This document shows positions 43,448-51,185 of a stretch of DNA of 64,000 nucleotides, piece by piece. The DNA comes from SKVR01 sp046291875 (GTDB lineage: Bacteria; Bacteroidota; Bacteroidia; Bacteroidales; UBA7960), in the NCBI GenBank assembly GCA_046291875.1, contig JBKBSF010000019.1:22925-86924 (forward strand), given 5' to 3'. The position numbers and the translations under genes are program-made. Numbering within the stretch: the first letter of the stretch is position 1; the number at the start of each line of letters is the position of its first letter. Below the pieces are notes generated by a model. That model was not told the DNA's origin. It saw nothing but the letters and a program-made list of their open reading frames with translations, and searched no databases.

Positions 43448-44026
43448 TTATAGCTCCACATCATATCGCCACTCGCGTTTTTGCAAGTCATAGCGAAGGC
43501 GATCGTCGGGCCATTCGATGATCAGTTTATTACTGAGGTGTTGCTGAAGATCACCGGCAATAAGAGCAGGAAACAGAACATCTGCAAGCTCCCTGAGCCT
43601 CTCTTCTTCCAGTACTTGTGTAACAAACTCCTCTCTGTAATCCAGTAATTCAAGATCATCACCCAACCTGAAGCTTCCGCCAATGGCTCTCCGGTTTCCC
43701 AGGGGGTGTCTGGCAGGGCGGATCATGTAAAAGAAGTGCAATCCGTTGTCATCCACATAATAGCGGTAAAAATAGTAGTTGCGCGATTGTTCTATATAAA
43801 ACTGCCGGTACCGGGGCTCCATACGTGTTAGATGATCTGCATAGCGAGGTTTTACTCCCATAAGGGTAACCACATTTACCAGCAGGGAGTCCTGCTGCTC
43901 TCTGGGGATGTACCTATCGATATGATAGGTGCCCTTAGGAGGAAAAAGAATAAAGTATGCAGCGGCAGAGAGAACGATAATCACAATTACGGTGATGGTA
44001 AAACCTTGTGCGGCTTTTTTTGTCAT
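43448..44026 (-). CDS. Membrane-anchored protein of unknown function
   Basis: I do not recognise a family. 192 residues: a short positively charged N-terminus, one transmembrane helix (about 9-28, TITVIVIIVLSAAAYFILF), then an extracytoplasmic domain of mixed alpha/beta character, rich in Arg and Tyr (RYRQFYIEQSRNYYFYRYYV, FFYMIRPARHPLGNRRAIGG). The frame is open to a TTG at 44047; the ATG at 44026 is preferred. It is flanked by terminators on both sides and appears to be a single-gene unit downstream of the lipoprotein gene. Confidence 0.7.
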   Translation of the reverse strand: MTKKAAQGFTITVIVIIVLSAAAYFILFPPKGTYHIDRYIPREQQDSLLVNVVTLMGVKPRYADHLTRMEPRYRQFYIEQSRNYYFYRYYVDDNGLHFFYMIRPARHPLGNRRAIGGSFRLGDDLELLDYREEFVTQVLEEERLRELADVLFPALIAGDLQQHLSNKLIIEWPDDRLRYDLQKREWRYDVEL

Positions 44027-44078
44027 GACAGGGTGTTTTTTGTGCAAATTGATGCTCCACAGGGAGCTTAACCAAAAG

Positions 44079-44110
44079 AGGTGGAACGGATTGCTTGATC
44101 CGTTCCACCT
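44079..44110 (-). terminator. Terminator after the lipoprotein gene
   Basis: A perfect 13-bp stem (44079-44091 with 44098-44110, loop 6 nt), followed on the minus strand by TCTTTTGGT. Confidence 0.8.
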
Positions 44111-44149
44111 GAGATTTTTTATGATAGATTTATGGAAAAATGCATTCCA

Positions 44150-45991
44150 TTAAAAATATACCTGTACGCCGGGGAGCCATTCAGCCCAACCTTCGGTCCA
44201 GTCGACAGTACCAAAAGCACCGGAGAAGGGAACCTGCTCAAATTTATCGGCTTCGGGCACGTTATCCCATTTGGCTGCAGTAAGCAGCATAGAGTTGCTC
44301 AAGGGCAGTACAGCAGGATTAGCCACCAGGTCGAAAATGGTGGGGTTGATACCCGCATCTTCCCACTTGGCCAGCCTTTTATTGCCATATTCAGGCTTGT
44401 TGAACCAGTTAACGATATTGAAATCAGGGTTTACATTATCCTGCTTCAGAGAAATGCCTCTGGGAGCATTGGGGTGATTGGGGCGGGGATTGCCGGAGCC
44501 ATCCAGGAAGGGAAGGCCATCCACAACACCTTCAACATCGGCATTGTAGGCGGAACCGTAGCCATTGCCACCCCATCCATCAACACCTGCAAGGATTACG
44601 TTGCGAAGTCTGAGATCATCATTCAATGCATGACCACTCGACAAACCCCTTTCGTCATCCACATAAATTCCTGCAGGGAAACCGGTAATGAAAGAGTTGT
44701 AAATACGCAACATGCTGTTTCTTCTCAGCTGGGCACCATGCTGATAATTGGTGTTAATGGGGGTTTCGCGGGTTTTCTTGGGTCCAATCACAGTAACGTT
44801 GGCAAAGCGAGCCTGCGTAAAAGGTTGTTGTGCATTCCCTGCACCGTTATTGTCCACCTCAAAACCATTGGAACCAGATTGGTCGGCCAGGTTAGGATCG
44901 CGGATTACCAGTGCAAATTGCACGAAACCAGAGTAACCGAAATCCACATCCAGATCATCATCGAGGTTGCGGTAAGCGATCAGGTATTTGGCATCCACAG
45001 AGCCCCCAAACCATTCGAAGGCATCATCCAAACCATAAGAACACTGGACATATTCGAGGATAGTACCTTTACCTACACTACCCATGGTAAGGGAGTTTAC
45101 TTCCTCGTTAGGGTTGATAGGAATACCGGCGTATTCAATTCTTACATAACGAACAATTCCTGAAGATTCAGTAACGTCATCCAGCTCAACATCACCACCA
45201 AAGTAGGCACCATAGCCACCTTCGAGCTGCACGTTGGGGCCCTGGTTGTTTTTAACCCGGCCACACATTACCAGCCCACCCCAGTCGCCGGGGAGACGCT
45301 GACCTATCGGCTGCTCAGAGGTCATGATGATAGGATTTTCCTTGGTACCTTCGGCAAAAATCTTGCTGCCGCGCTGTACAATCAGGGTTCCTTTGGTTTC
45401 TTTATCCCCTACGATAAGGGTACCAGGCTGGATGGTAAGGGTTCCGGTTTGTTGTACGTAGGTTCCATCGCCTTGCGGCAAATCGCTTCCCACGCGAACG
45501 AAACCATTCAAACGATAAATGGTATCGCTGTACCAGGTGTGGTTGCCAAGCAAGCTTCCTGCAGGAATCTCTTTTACAGGTTTAGCAGTAACCCTGAGCT
45601 TAAGGATAACCACATCAGAAGTACGATCTCTGGTATCCTTGGCTACAAAAGAATAGTTAACCTCGCTGCCAATGGGGTCGCTAACGGTGGTTTCAAACTC
45701 CCAGGTAAAAGTAGCAGGACTTCCTGAAATGGTTTCGGTTTGGTAAGGCACACCATTTTTAGCAATCTCGAGAGTCTGAAGACCTTCGGGGGCTGTAATG
45801 GTAACGGTGACTCCAATTTTATTGCCGATGGCATTGGAAACCTGCTCAACAGACAATGTTACGACCGGACGATCTTTCAGTTCGGTATCATCATCCTTAT
45901 CGCAGGATTGCATTACAAAGCCAAAGCAAATCACTGCAAAGGCCATGAACAATGTTGCAAATTTTTGCGTGTTGTTTTTTTTGTTACTCAT
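44150..45991 (-). CDS. Large exported lipoprotein with beta-helix-like domain, partner of the TonB receptor
   Basis: 613 residues with a lipoprotein signal (ATLFMAFAVICFGFVMQSC, anchor Cys30) and an acidic DKDDDTE export-type stretch after the Cys. Residues about 40-140 look Ig-like. Residues about 165-600 contain repeating short beta segments (GTLTIQPGTLIVGDKETKG, GTKENPIIMTSEQP, DWGGLVMCGRV, VRYVRIEYAG, GLDDAFEWFGGSVDAK) that suggest a right-handed beta-helix surface protein. It is divergent from a TonB-dependent receptor and both promoters carry the same 11-bp repeat type, so they are probably co-expressed as a lipoprotein/transporter pair. The ligand is unknown. Confidence 0.75.
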   Translation of the reverse strand: MSNKKNNTQKFATLFMAFAVICFGFVMQSCDKDDDTELKDRPVVTLSVEQVSNAIGNKIGVTVTITAPEGLQTLEIAKNGVPYQTETISGSPATFTWEFETTVSDPIGSEVNYSFVAKDTRDRTSDVVILKLRVTAKPVKEIPAGSLLGNHTWYSDTIYRLNGFVRVGSDLPQGDGTYVQQTGTLTIQPGTLIVGDKETKGTLIVQRGSKIFAEGTKENPIIMTSEQPIGQRLPGDWGGLVMCGRVKNNQGPNVQLEGGYGAYFGGDVELDDVTESSGIVRYVRIEYAGIPINPNEEVNSLTMGSVGKGTILEYVQCSYGLDDAFEWFGGSVDAKYLIAYRNLDDDLDVDFGYSGFVQFALVIRDPNLADQSGSNGFEVDNNGAGNAQQPFTQARFANVTVIGPKKTRETPINTNYQHGAQLRRNSMLRIYNSFITGFPAGIYVDDERGLSSGHALNDDLRLRNVILAGVDGWGGNGYGSAYNADVEGVVDGLPFLDGSGNPRPNHPNAPRGISLKQDNVNPDFNIVNWFNKPEYGNKRLAKWEDAGINPTIFDLVANPAVLPLSNSMLLTAAKWDNVPEADKFEQVPFSGAFGTVDWTEGWAEWLPGVQVYF

Positions 45992-46068
45992 TGTTTGTTT
46001 TTTAAATAATTGTTTTTGTTAGCTATTATGGGCCCAGTGCCCGATGGTTTACTAAAAATTCATGGTAG

Positions 46069-46124
46069 CAAAAGTAGTGGGCCAATGTAAACTTCACGTT
46101 AATAAATCCTGATCAAATCATTAA
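46069..46124 (-). promoter_or_regulatory. 11-bp repeat array and -7 element of the lipoprotein gene
   Basis: On the minus strand: TTAATG (46119-46124), a poor slot ATCAGG (46108-46113), TTAACG (46097-46102) and TTTACA (46086-46091), all phased at 11 bp. Nine bp later is TACTTTTG (46069-46076). There is no TTG at -33, as expected for an activator-dependent promoter. Confidence 0.65.
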
Positions 46125-46164
46125 AAAACACAATCGTATCATTCTCATTCACAGCTCACTGCAT

Positions 46165-46231
46165 TTAACCTTTCCATAACATAATCATAACATTGGCTTA
46201 ACATCTGCCCTTGCACAGGAGGCTAATTTTG
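46165..46231 (+). promoter_or_regulatory. Four-unit 11-bp repeat array and -7 element of the TonB receptor gene
   Basis: TTAACC (46165), ATAACA (46176), ATAACA (46187) and TTAACA (46198) repeat every 11 bp. Twenty bp after the last unit is TAATTTTG (46224-46231). The next 11-bp slot (46209) is empty, so the spacing equals 9 + 11. Confidence 0.75.
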
Positions 46232-46320
46232 CCCTTTGTATACTAAGGTGTATTGCATCCGTTTGAATGAAGTTTGCAAACACGTTTCTGAACATCCACA
46301 AACCTTACAACAAAACAATA

Positions 46321-49212
46321 ATGAGCCATTACAGCAGAATTCTTTTTTCCGTTTGTTTGTTAACCCTTTGCAGTTTTTTGGCCCTTGGCCAGTCGGGCAA
46401 TATAGAGGGGATTGTTTATGATGCACGCACCAAGGAGAGGCTTGTGGGTGCGCAGATCGTAATTCAGGGAACCGGCATAGGTGCTTCCGCCAACCTCAAT
46501 GGCGAGTTTCGGTTGGTAAACATACCCCATGAGCGTGCCGACCTTCTGGTTTCCTTTATTTCCTATGAACCGGTTGTGATCGAGAATATCCGCATAGAAC
46601 GTGGCAGAACCATAACTCTTGAAGTGGAGATGCATGAGGTAAGCTACCAACTGGAAGGAGTTACCGTAACCGCCCGCCGCACAACCCATACCGAAACCGC
46701 ACTGATTACATCACTTCGCAACAGCCAGGTGGTAACCAGCGGTATTTCTGCACAGCAAATCAGCCGATCACAAGACAGCGATGCGGCCCAGGTAGTAAGA
46801 AGGATACCCGGTGTGACCATTATTGAAGATCGTTTCATTATTGTGCGGGGATTGAGTGAACGCTACAACACGGTGATGCTCCATAATGTAATTGCCCCCA
46901 GTATGGAGGCCGATGTGCGTTCCTTTTCGTTCGACATTATTCCCAGCTCACAAATCGAGCAGCTGCTCATTCATAAAAGCCCCTCGGCCGATTTACCCGG
47001 CAACTTTGCCGGAGGTGCCATCCAGATCATCACCAAGGCCATTCCCGACCGCAGTGGATTTGAGATTTCCTACACCAACCGCTACGATGATGGCACTACA
47101 TTTCGCAATTTCTACCGATCTGAACGATCTGACAACGCGTGGATGGGATTTGGATCGGACTATTTTTCCCTTCCTGAAGATTTTCCACGCGATTTACGCA
47201 CCATCACCAATAATAATGCGGAACTGGAACGTATGGGCAAATCCCTGAAAAACAACTGGATCCCCATTGAAGAAACAGCCTTTCTCAACCAAAGTGCTTC
47301 ACTGGCTGGCATGTTGCGGTTCAATTTATTGGGCATGGAGGTGGGAAATATCACTACCCTCAGCTACAGCAATAGTAAGTCAACCAACGAGGTATTCCGC
47401 AGCGATTACAACTCATACAACCATGGCACTTTCGACCCCAACGGCAATGTAATTATCGCTCCTCAAAGCCTGCCTATTTACAATTTCTACGACGATCGCT
47501 TTTCAAACAACATCCGTTTGGGAGTGCTGCACAACTGGGGTATCAATATATCCAAAGATCATTCTGTTGAAATTATCAACCTGTTTAACCACAACAGCAC
47601 CTATCGTTATGTAAACCGGCAAGGCGATCATATTGACTTTGGTGCCACCATGAACAACCACAATTTCCAGCAGATCTTTCGCGGATTGTATTCGGGGCAA
47701 ATGAACGGCAAACATCAACTGACTTCTTCAACCAAATTAAACTGGACTGCGGGTCTGAGCAACTCTTTCCGCGAAATGCCCGACTATAAGCAATACAGAA
47801 CCGACCGCAACATCAACGACCCCGAGAGCGATTTCAGCATCTATGTACCTATTGGGGGGGCGCAACCCTATTTCATGGGAAGGTTCTATTCCTCCATGGA
47901 AGAGAAAGGACACACCTATGCTGGCAACATAAGCCAGACGATAAACCTGAATGCAATCCCTTCTCTGAAGCCCGAGTTCAAAGCCGGCTTTTTTACAGAC
48001 TATATGGAGCGCGAATTTATTGCCCGTAACATTGGTTACACCGCAAGCACCTTATTCTTTCCGCAAGACCTTCGCAGGGTCTCTATCGATTCGCTGTTTC
48101 ATCCTGACTACCTAAGCATCACACAGGGCACAGGCCTTATCAAACTTGACGAGCAATCCAACCCCCAGGATTCTTATGAAACCTCCAACGACCTTTTTGC
48201 CTGGTACGGGATGGTGGTATTGCCCATGGCAGACCGTTTCACCCTGTCGGCAGGACTGAGAGTAGAGCAAAACCGTCGCATCCTTAAAAGTGCAACCACA
48301 ACAGGCCCTGTAAATGTCGACAACAACGAAACCCATAATTTGCTCTCGATAAACATGACCTACAATCTCTCTCAAAAGCTTTTGCTGCGTGCAGCCTACG
48401 GAAAAACTATAAACCGGCCGGAGCTCAGAGAGATGGCCCCTTTTGGGTTCTATGACTTCGACAACAATTGGGTAGTGTCGGGCAATCCTTTCCTTAAGAC
48501 AGCTCTGATCGACAATTATGACCTGAGGCTCGAATATTACCCCAGCCTTTCGGAGGTGATCTCCATTGCCGGCTTTTATAAGGTTTTCGAAAACGCCATC
48601 GAAAGAGTGGTTCTGGTAGGTGCCGGATCAGGTGGCAGCAAAAACTTCTCCTTTGGCAATGCCGATGAAGCACTTGTGTATGGAGTAGAAGCCGAAGTAA
48701 GAAAAAGCCTCATGGGGATGACCGGGATAACTTTTTTCGATAACCTGTCCGTGTACTTTAATACGTCTTTACTCAAAAGTACCGTTACCATTGGTTCAGG
48801 ATCGCGCTCTGCAGGCAGAGATACCGACCCACGCCCCCTGCAGGGTCAATCGCCCTACATTGTAAATGCAGGGTTGTTTTACAACAATACAGATGCTGAT
48901 TTGCAGGTAAACCTGTTGTACAATATCATAGGGAAACGTCTGTTTACGGGAGGTATACGTGAGCTTGACAAAGTAACCATAACCTATCCTGACATCTATG
49001 AAATGCCCCGCAATCACCTTGAACTGACCGTTTCTAAAAGACTAAGCCGACACATCAGCATGAAGGCAGGGATCATCGATATCCTCAATGAGCCTGTTGT
49101 ATTCCTGCAAGATGCCAATGAGGATGGCATCTTTGATCGCAACAACGACCAGATCCTACGCCGGTACAGACCCGGAATATCTGCCACACTGGGGCTTACT
49201 TTTAAAATGTAA
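46321..49212 (+). CDS. TonB-dependent outer-membrane receptor
   Basis: A 963-residue receptor: signal peptide (FSVCLLTLCSFLALGQ), carboxypeptidase-regulatory-like domain (about 25-112, NIEGIVYDARTKERLVGAQI), plug (about 125-240, with DAAQVVRRIPGVTIIED and RGLSERYNTVMLHN) and a barrel ending in ATLGLTFKM. It lacks the SusC-specific region and has no SusD gene beside it, so it is a non-Sus receptor. The frame is open to 46267, but the ATG at 46321 gives the proper signal peptide. Its divergent partner is a large lipoprotein, and its promoter has the four-unit repeat array. Uptake of a phosphorus-containing or metal-bound nutrient is possible; the ligand is not visible. Confidence 0.92.
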   Translation: MSHYSRILFSVCLLTLCSFLALGQSGNIEGIVYDARTKERLVGAQIVIQGTGIGASANLNGEFRLVNIPHERADLLVSFISYEPVVIENIRIERGRTITLEVEMHEVSYQLEGVTVTARRTTHTETALITSLRNSQVVTSGISAQQISRSQDSDAAQVVRRIPGVTIIEDRFIIVRGLSERYNTVMLHNVIAPSMEADVRSFSFDIIPSSQIEQLLIHKSPSADLPGNFAGGAIQIITKAIPDRSGFEISYTNRYDDGTTFRNFYRSERSDNAWMGFGSDYFSLPEDFPRDLRTITNNNAELERMGKSLKNNWIPIEETAFLNQSASLAGMLRFNLLGMEVGNITTLSYSNSKSTNEVFRSDYNSYNHGTFDPNGNVIIAPQSLPIYNFYDDRFSNNIRLGVLHNWGINISKDHSVEIINLFNHNSTYRYVNRQGDHIDFGATMNNHNFQQIFRGLYSGQMNGKHQLTSSTKLNWTAGLSNSFREMPDYKQYRTDRNINDPESDFSIYVPIGGAQPYFMGRFYSSMEEKGHTYAGNISQTINLNAIPSLKPEFKAGFFTDYMEREFIARNIGYTASTLFFPQDLRRVSIDSLFHPDYLSITQGTGLIKLDEQSNPQDSYETSNDLFAWYGMVVLPMADRFTLSAGLRVEQNRRILKSATTTGPVNVDNNETHNLLSINMTYNLSQKLLLRAAYGKTINRPELREMAPFGFYDFDNNWVVSGNPFLKTALIDNYDLRLEYYPSLSEVISIAGFYKVFENAIERVVLVGAGSGGSKNFSFGNADEALVYGVEAEVRKSLMGMTGITFFDNLSVYFNTSLLKSTVTIGSGSRSAGRDTDPRPLQGQSPYIVNAGLFYNNTDADLQVNLLYNIIGKRLFTGGIRELDKVTITYPDIYEMPRNHLELTVSKRLSRHISMKAGIIDILNEPVVFLQDANEDGIFDRNNDQILRRYRPGISATLGLTFKM

Positions 49213-49238
49213 AATCAACTATACCTCCTTCTAATTAA

Positions 49239-49269
49239 AAAAGGCTGCTTCATGATGAAGCAGCCTTTT
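49239..49269 (+). terminator. Bidirectional terminator between the TonB receptor and the cell-surface protein gene
   Basis: A perfect 14-bp stem (49239-49252 with 49256-49269, loop 3 nt) bounded by A and T runs; serves both converging genes. Confidence 0.9.
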
Positions 49270-49301
49270 CCTTGTCTCTCTCAATTTGCCAGAACAAACC
49301 T

Positions 49302-50075
49302 TCAGGCAATTCTTTTCATCCGCAGCACAGTAAACAATACAATCAGACCCAGACCCAGGATCAAAGCCCAGTTGGATAGGGGCACGGGTTGTGGTTCACC
49401 ACCATCGTCACCGCCGGGCACTTCACTACCAAAAGTTACATTGTCGAAGCCAATAAAGTTGGCGGCACCGATAAACTTAATGGACTTGGCAACACCCTCA
49501 AAGCTCACACCAATGGGTTGCCAGATGTTATATGCTCCGCCGGGAATATTCAATGAGCCCAGGGGGGCAAGATTTAAGGAAGCAATCATATTGCCCATTC
49601 CTCCTACTTCGTCGTAAACCTCAACACTACCAGGACGATCAATAGAAGAGTAGAAGAACGAAAACCCTGTTTCGAAACCTGCCGCATAATTCATGATGGC
49701 ATTATTCTCATCCAGAAAGAACATGATGGTGGAAGGGCTGGGTTCGTTCTGGAAGTTTCCTGTACCACCTGCATAACCGGCAATAATAGAAAGGGTAGAT
49801 CCAGAGAAGGTAACACCATAATCGGGTCCTGGCCCAATGCCGCCTCCGGCAAAGCCACCATTGTAATAATCGAGCACCTGCTGCACATTACCCAGGCCTT
49901 CAAAGTCGAGCACTACAACTCCGGATTTGGAAGGAGTGGGTGTAGCTGCCTGCAACTGTTCTGGAGTAACGGTTGGTGTAATGGAAGGATCATGGATGGT
50001 TTTCTGGGCAAAAACACCCATAGGTAGGGCCAACATTACTGATGCAAAAATCAGGGTATAAAGTTTGTTTTTCAT
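49302..50075 (-). CDS. Exported surface protein with C-terminal sorting-like tail
   Basis: 257 residues: signal peptide (YTLIFASVMLALPMGVFAQ), a beta-rich middle domain (VVVLDFEGLGNVQQVLDYYNGG, then PGSVEVYDEVGGMG, AKSIKFIGAANFIGFDNVTFG) resembling the lectin-like ectodomains of PEP-CTERM proteins, an acidic linker, and a tripartite C-terminus: VPLSNWA motif, a hydrophobic helix (LILGLGLIVLFTVL) and basic RMKRIA. That tail resembles IPTL-CTERM/PEP-CTERM exosortase signals. No exosortase gene is in the window. The ATG at 50075 is used; the frame continues upstream without signal features. Confidence 0.75.
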   Translation of the reverse strand: MKNKLYTLIFASVMLALPMGVFAQKTIHDPSITPTVTPEQLQAATPTPSKSGVVVLDFEGLGNVQQVLDYYNGGFAGGGIGPGPDYGVTFSGSTLSIIAGYAGGTGNFQNEPSPSTIMFFLDENNAIMNYAAGFETGFSFFYSSIDRPGSVEVYDEVGGMGNMIASLNLAPLGSLNIPGGAYNIWQPIGVSFEGVAKSIKFIGAANFIGFDNVTFGSEVPGGDDGGEPQPVPLSNWALILGLGLIVLFTVLRMKRIA

Positions 50076-50307
50076 AGCGATTTGTTTTGTCGTTATACAT
50101 AATTTATTTATCGACAAACTTAAGTCATTTTTGCTATGAACGCTCTGCTTTTTTTGTAGGTCTGGAGTTCGGGGTGTTCAACTAAATTTATCCGAACAAA
50201 CACAAGATCATAAAGACCTAATTTTGTAGCACTTATGATAAATGCAAGAAAGCTACCGGGCAAATCAAATTGTTTTTTTAAACTACCTGATGCAAAAAAA
50301 AGCTGGA

Positions 50308-51063
50308 TCAATCGTCCAGCTCAAACTCTTCTATCTCGTCATCCTCACTTCGATAGGCATCTTCATCTTTGTCGAAGTCATCATCTTCATCATCATCTTT
50401 ATCTTCATCCCGTGCTGAAGATTTGAAGATATCGGGCTGGATGGCCAGAATTTTCTTCACTTCCTTTTCTGCATCGCTTTTTTTGCCGGTTTCCAGGAGT
50501 ATTTCGGTTTTCAGCAAAAGAGCCAATAAATGCTTTGGGTTTATTTTCAGGGCAATATTCAGATATTCAAGTGCCGCCTTGAGTTCTTTGTTATACCATG
50601 CTACCAGGGCTTTGCCTGTCCAGGCTTCATTGCACTTTCCATCAATATTGATACATTTTTCGAAACATTGGGCAGCTCGCACAAAATCCTTTTGCACAAG
50701 GAATGCACCCCCCAGATCCAGGTATGCTTCAAAGGGATCATCGTAGAGAGAGGTTGCCTTCTCCAGATCCTCAATGGCTTCTTCAAGACTGTCGTCGGCA
50801 CCATAGGTAAGACCCCTGAGGTGAATGGCTTTGGCATCTTTGGCGTTAAGTTCTTCGAGCTTATCCAGGGTTTCCAGAGCGTTGTTAAAGTCTTTGCGCC
50901 GCAAGTAGGCACCCGCCAACCCATGCAGAGCTTCCGGATTCTCTTCCTCCTCTTCGCAAATAGCTGAAAAAAGCTTTTCTGCCCCGGCAAAATCTCCTTT
51001 GTCGAACTTCTTCCAGGCTTGTTCCAACTGCTTAGTTGTTTCGTTATTAGATGATTGCTTCAT
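50308..51063 (-). CDS. TPR-repeat protein with acidic C-terminal tail
   Basis: 251 residues without a signal peptide, so cytoplasmic. About five or six tetratricopeptide repeats (20-200) are visible (AWKKFDKGDFAGAEKLF, LAGAYLRRKDFNNALETL, LGGAFLVQKDFVRAAQCFEKC, ALVAWYNKELKAALEYL). The last 35 residues are almost entirely Asp/Glu/Lys (KDDDEDDDFDKDEDAY), a low-complexity acidic tail. TPR proteins act as protein-binding scaffolds; the partner is unknown. Divergent from asnB. Confidence 0.85.
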   Translation of the reverse strand: MKQSSNNETTKQLEQAWKKFDKGDFAGAEKLFSAICEEEEENPEALHGLAGAYLRRKDFNNALETLDKLEELNAKDAKAIHLRGLTYGADDSLEEAIEDLEKATSLYDDPFEAYLDLGGAFLVQKDFVRAAQCFEKCINIDGKCNEAWTGKALVAWYNKELKAALEYLNIALKINPKHLLALLLKTEILLETGKKSDAEKEVKKILAIQPDIFKSSARDEDKDDDEDDDFDKDEDAYRSEDDEIEEFELDD

Positions 51064-51185
51064 ATAAGGACACGAGATTTTTGTGGTTATTCCTTGCGGC
51101 TAAATTAAAAAAACACCCAATGAAAAAAAATTTTTAACCTTCCTAAATTCGCCATTTTCTTACTTTTACCTTCAAAACTGACTGT

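Larger units (their letters stand above)
45992..46320. promoter_or_regulatory. Divergent control region of the lipoprotein and TonB receptor genes
   Basis: 329 bp without a gene. It holds two separate 11-bp repeat arrays facing opposite directions, each with its own -7 element (annotated separately). Confidence 0.75.

Noticed and set aside
44132..45163. A 343-codon open frame antisense to the lipoprotein gene
   Set aside because: It begins inside the lipoprotein terminator region and has no family signature; the minus-strand frame has a clear lipoprotein signal.
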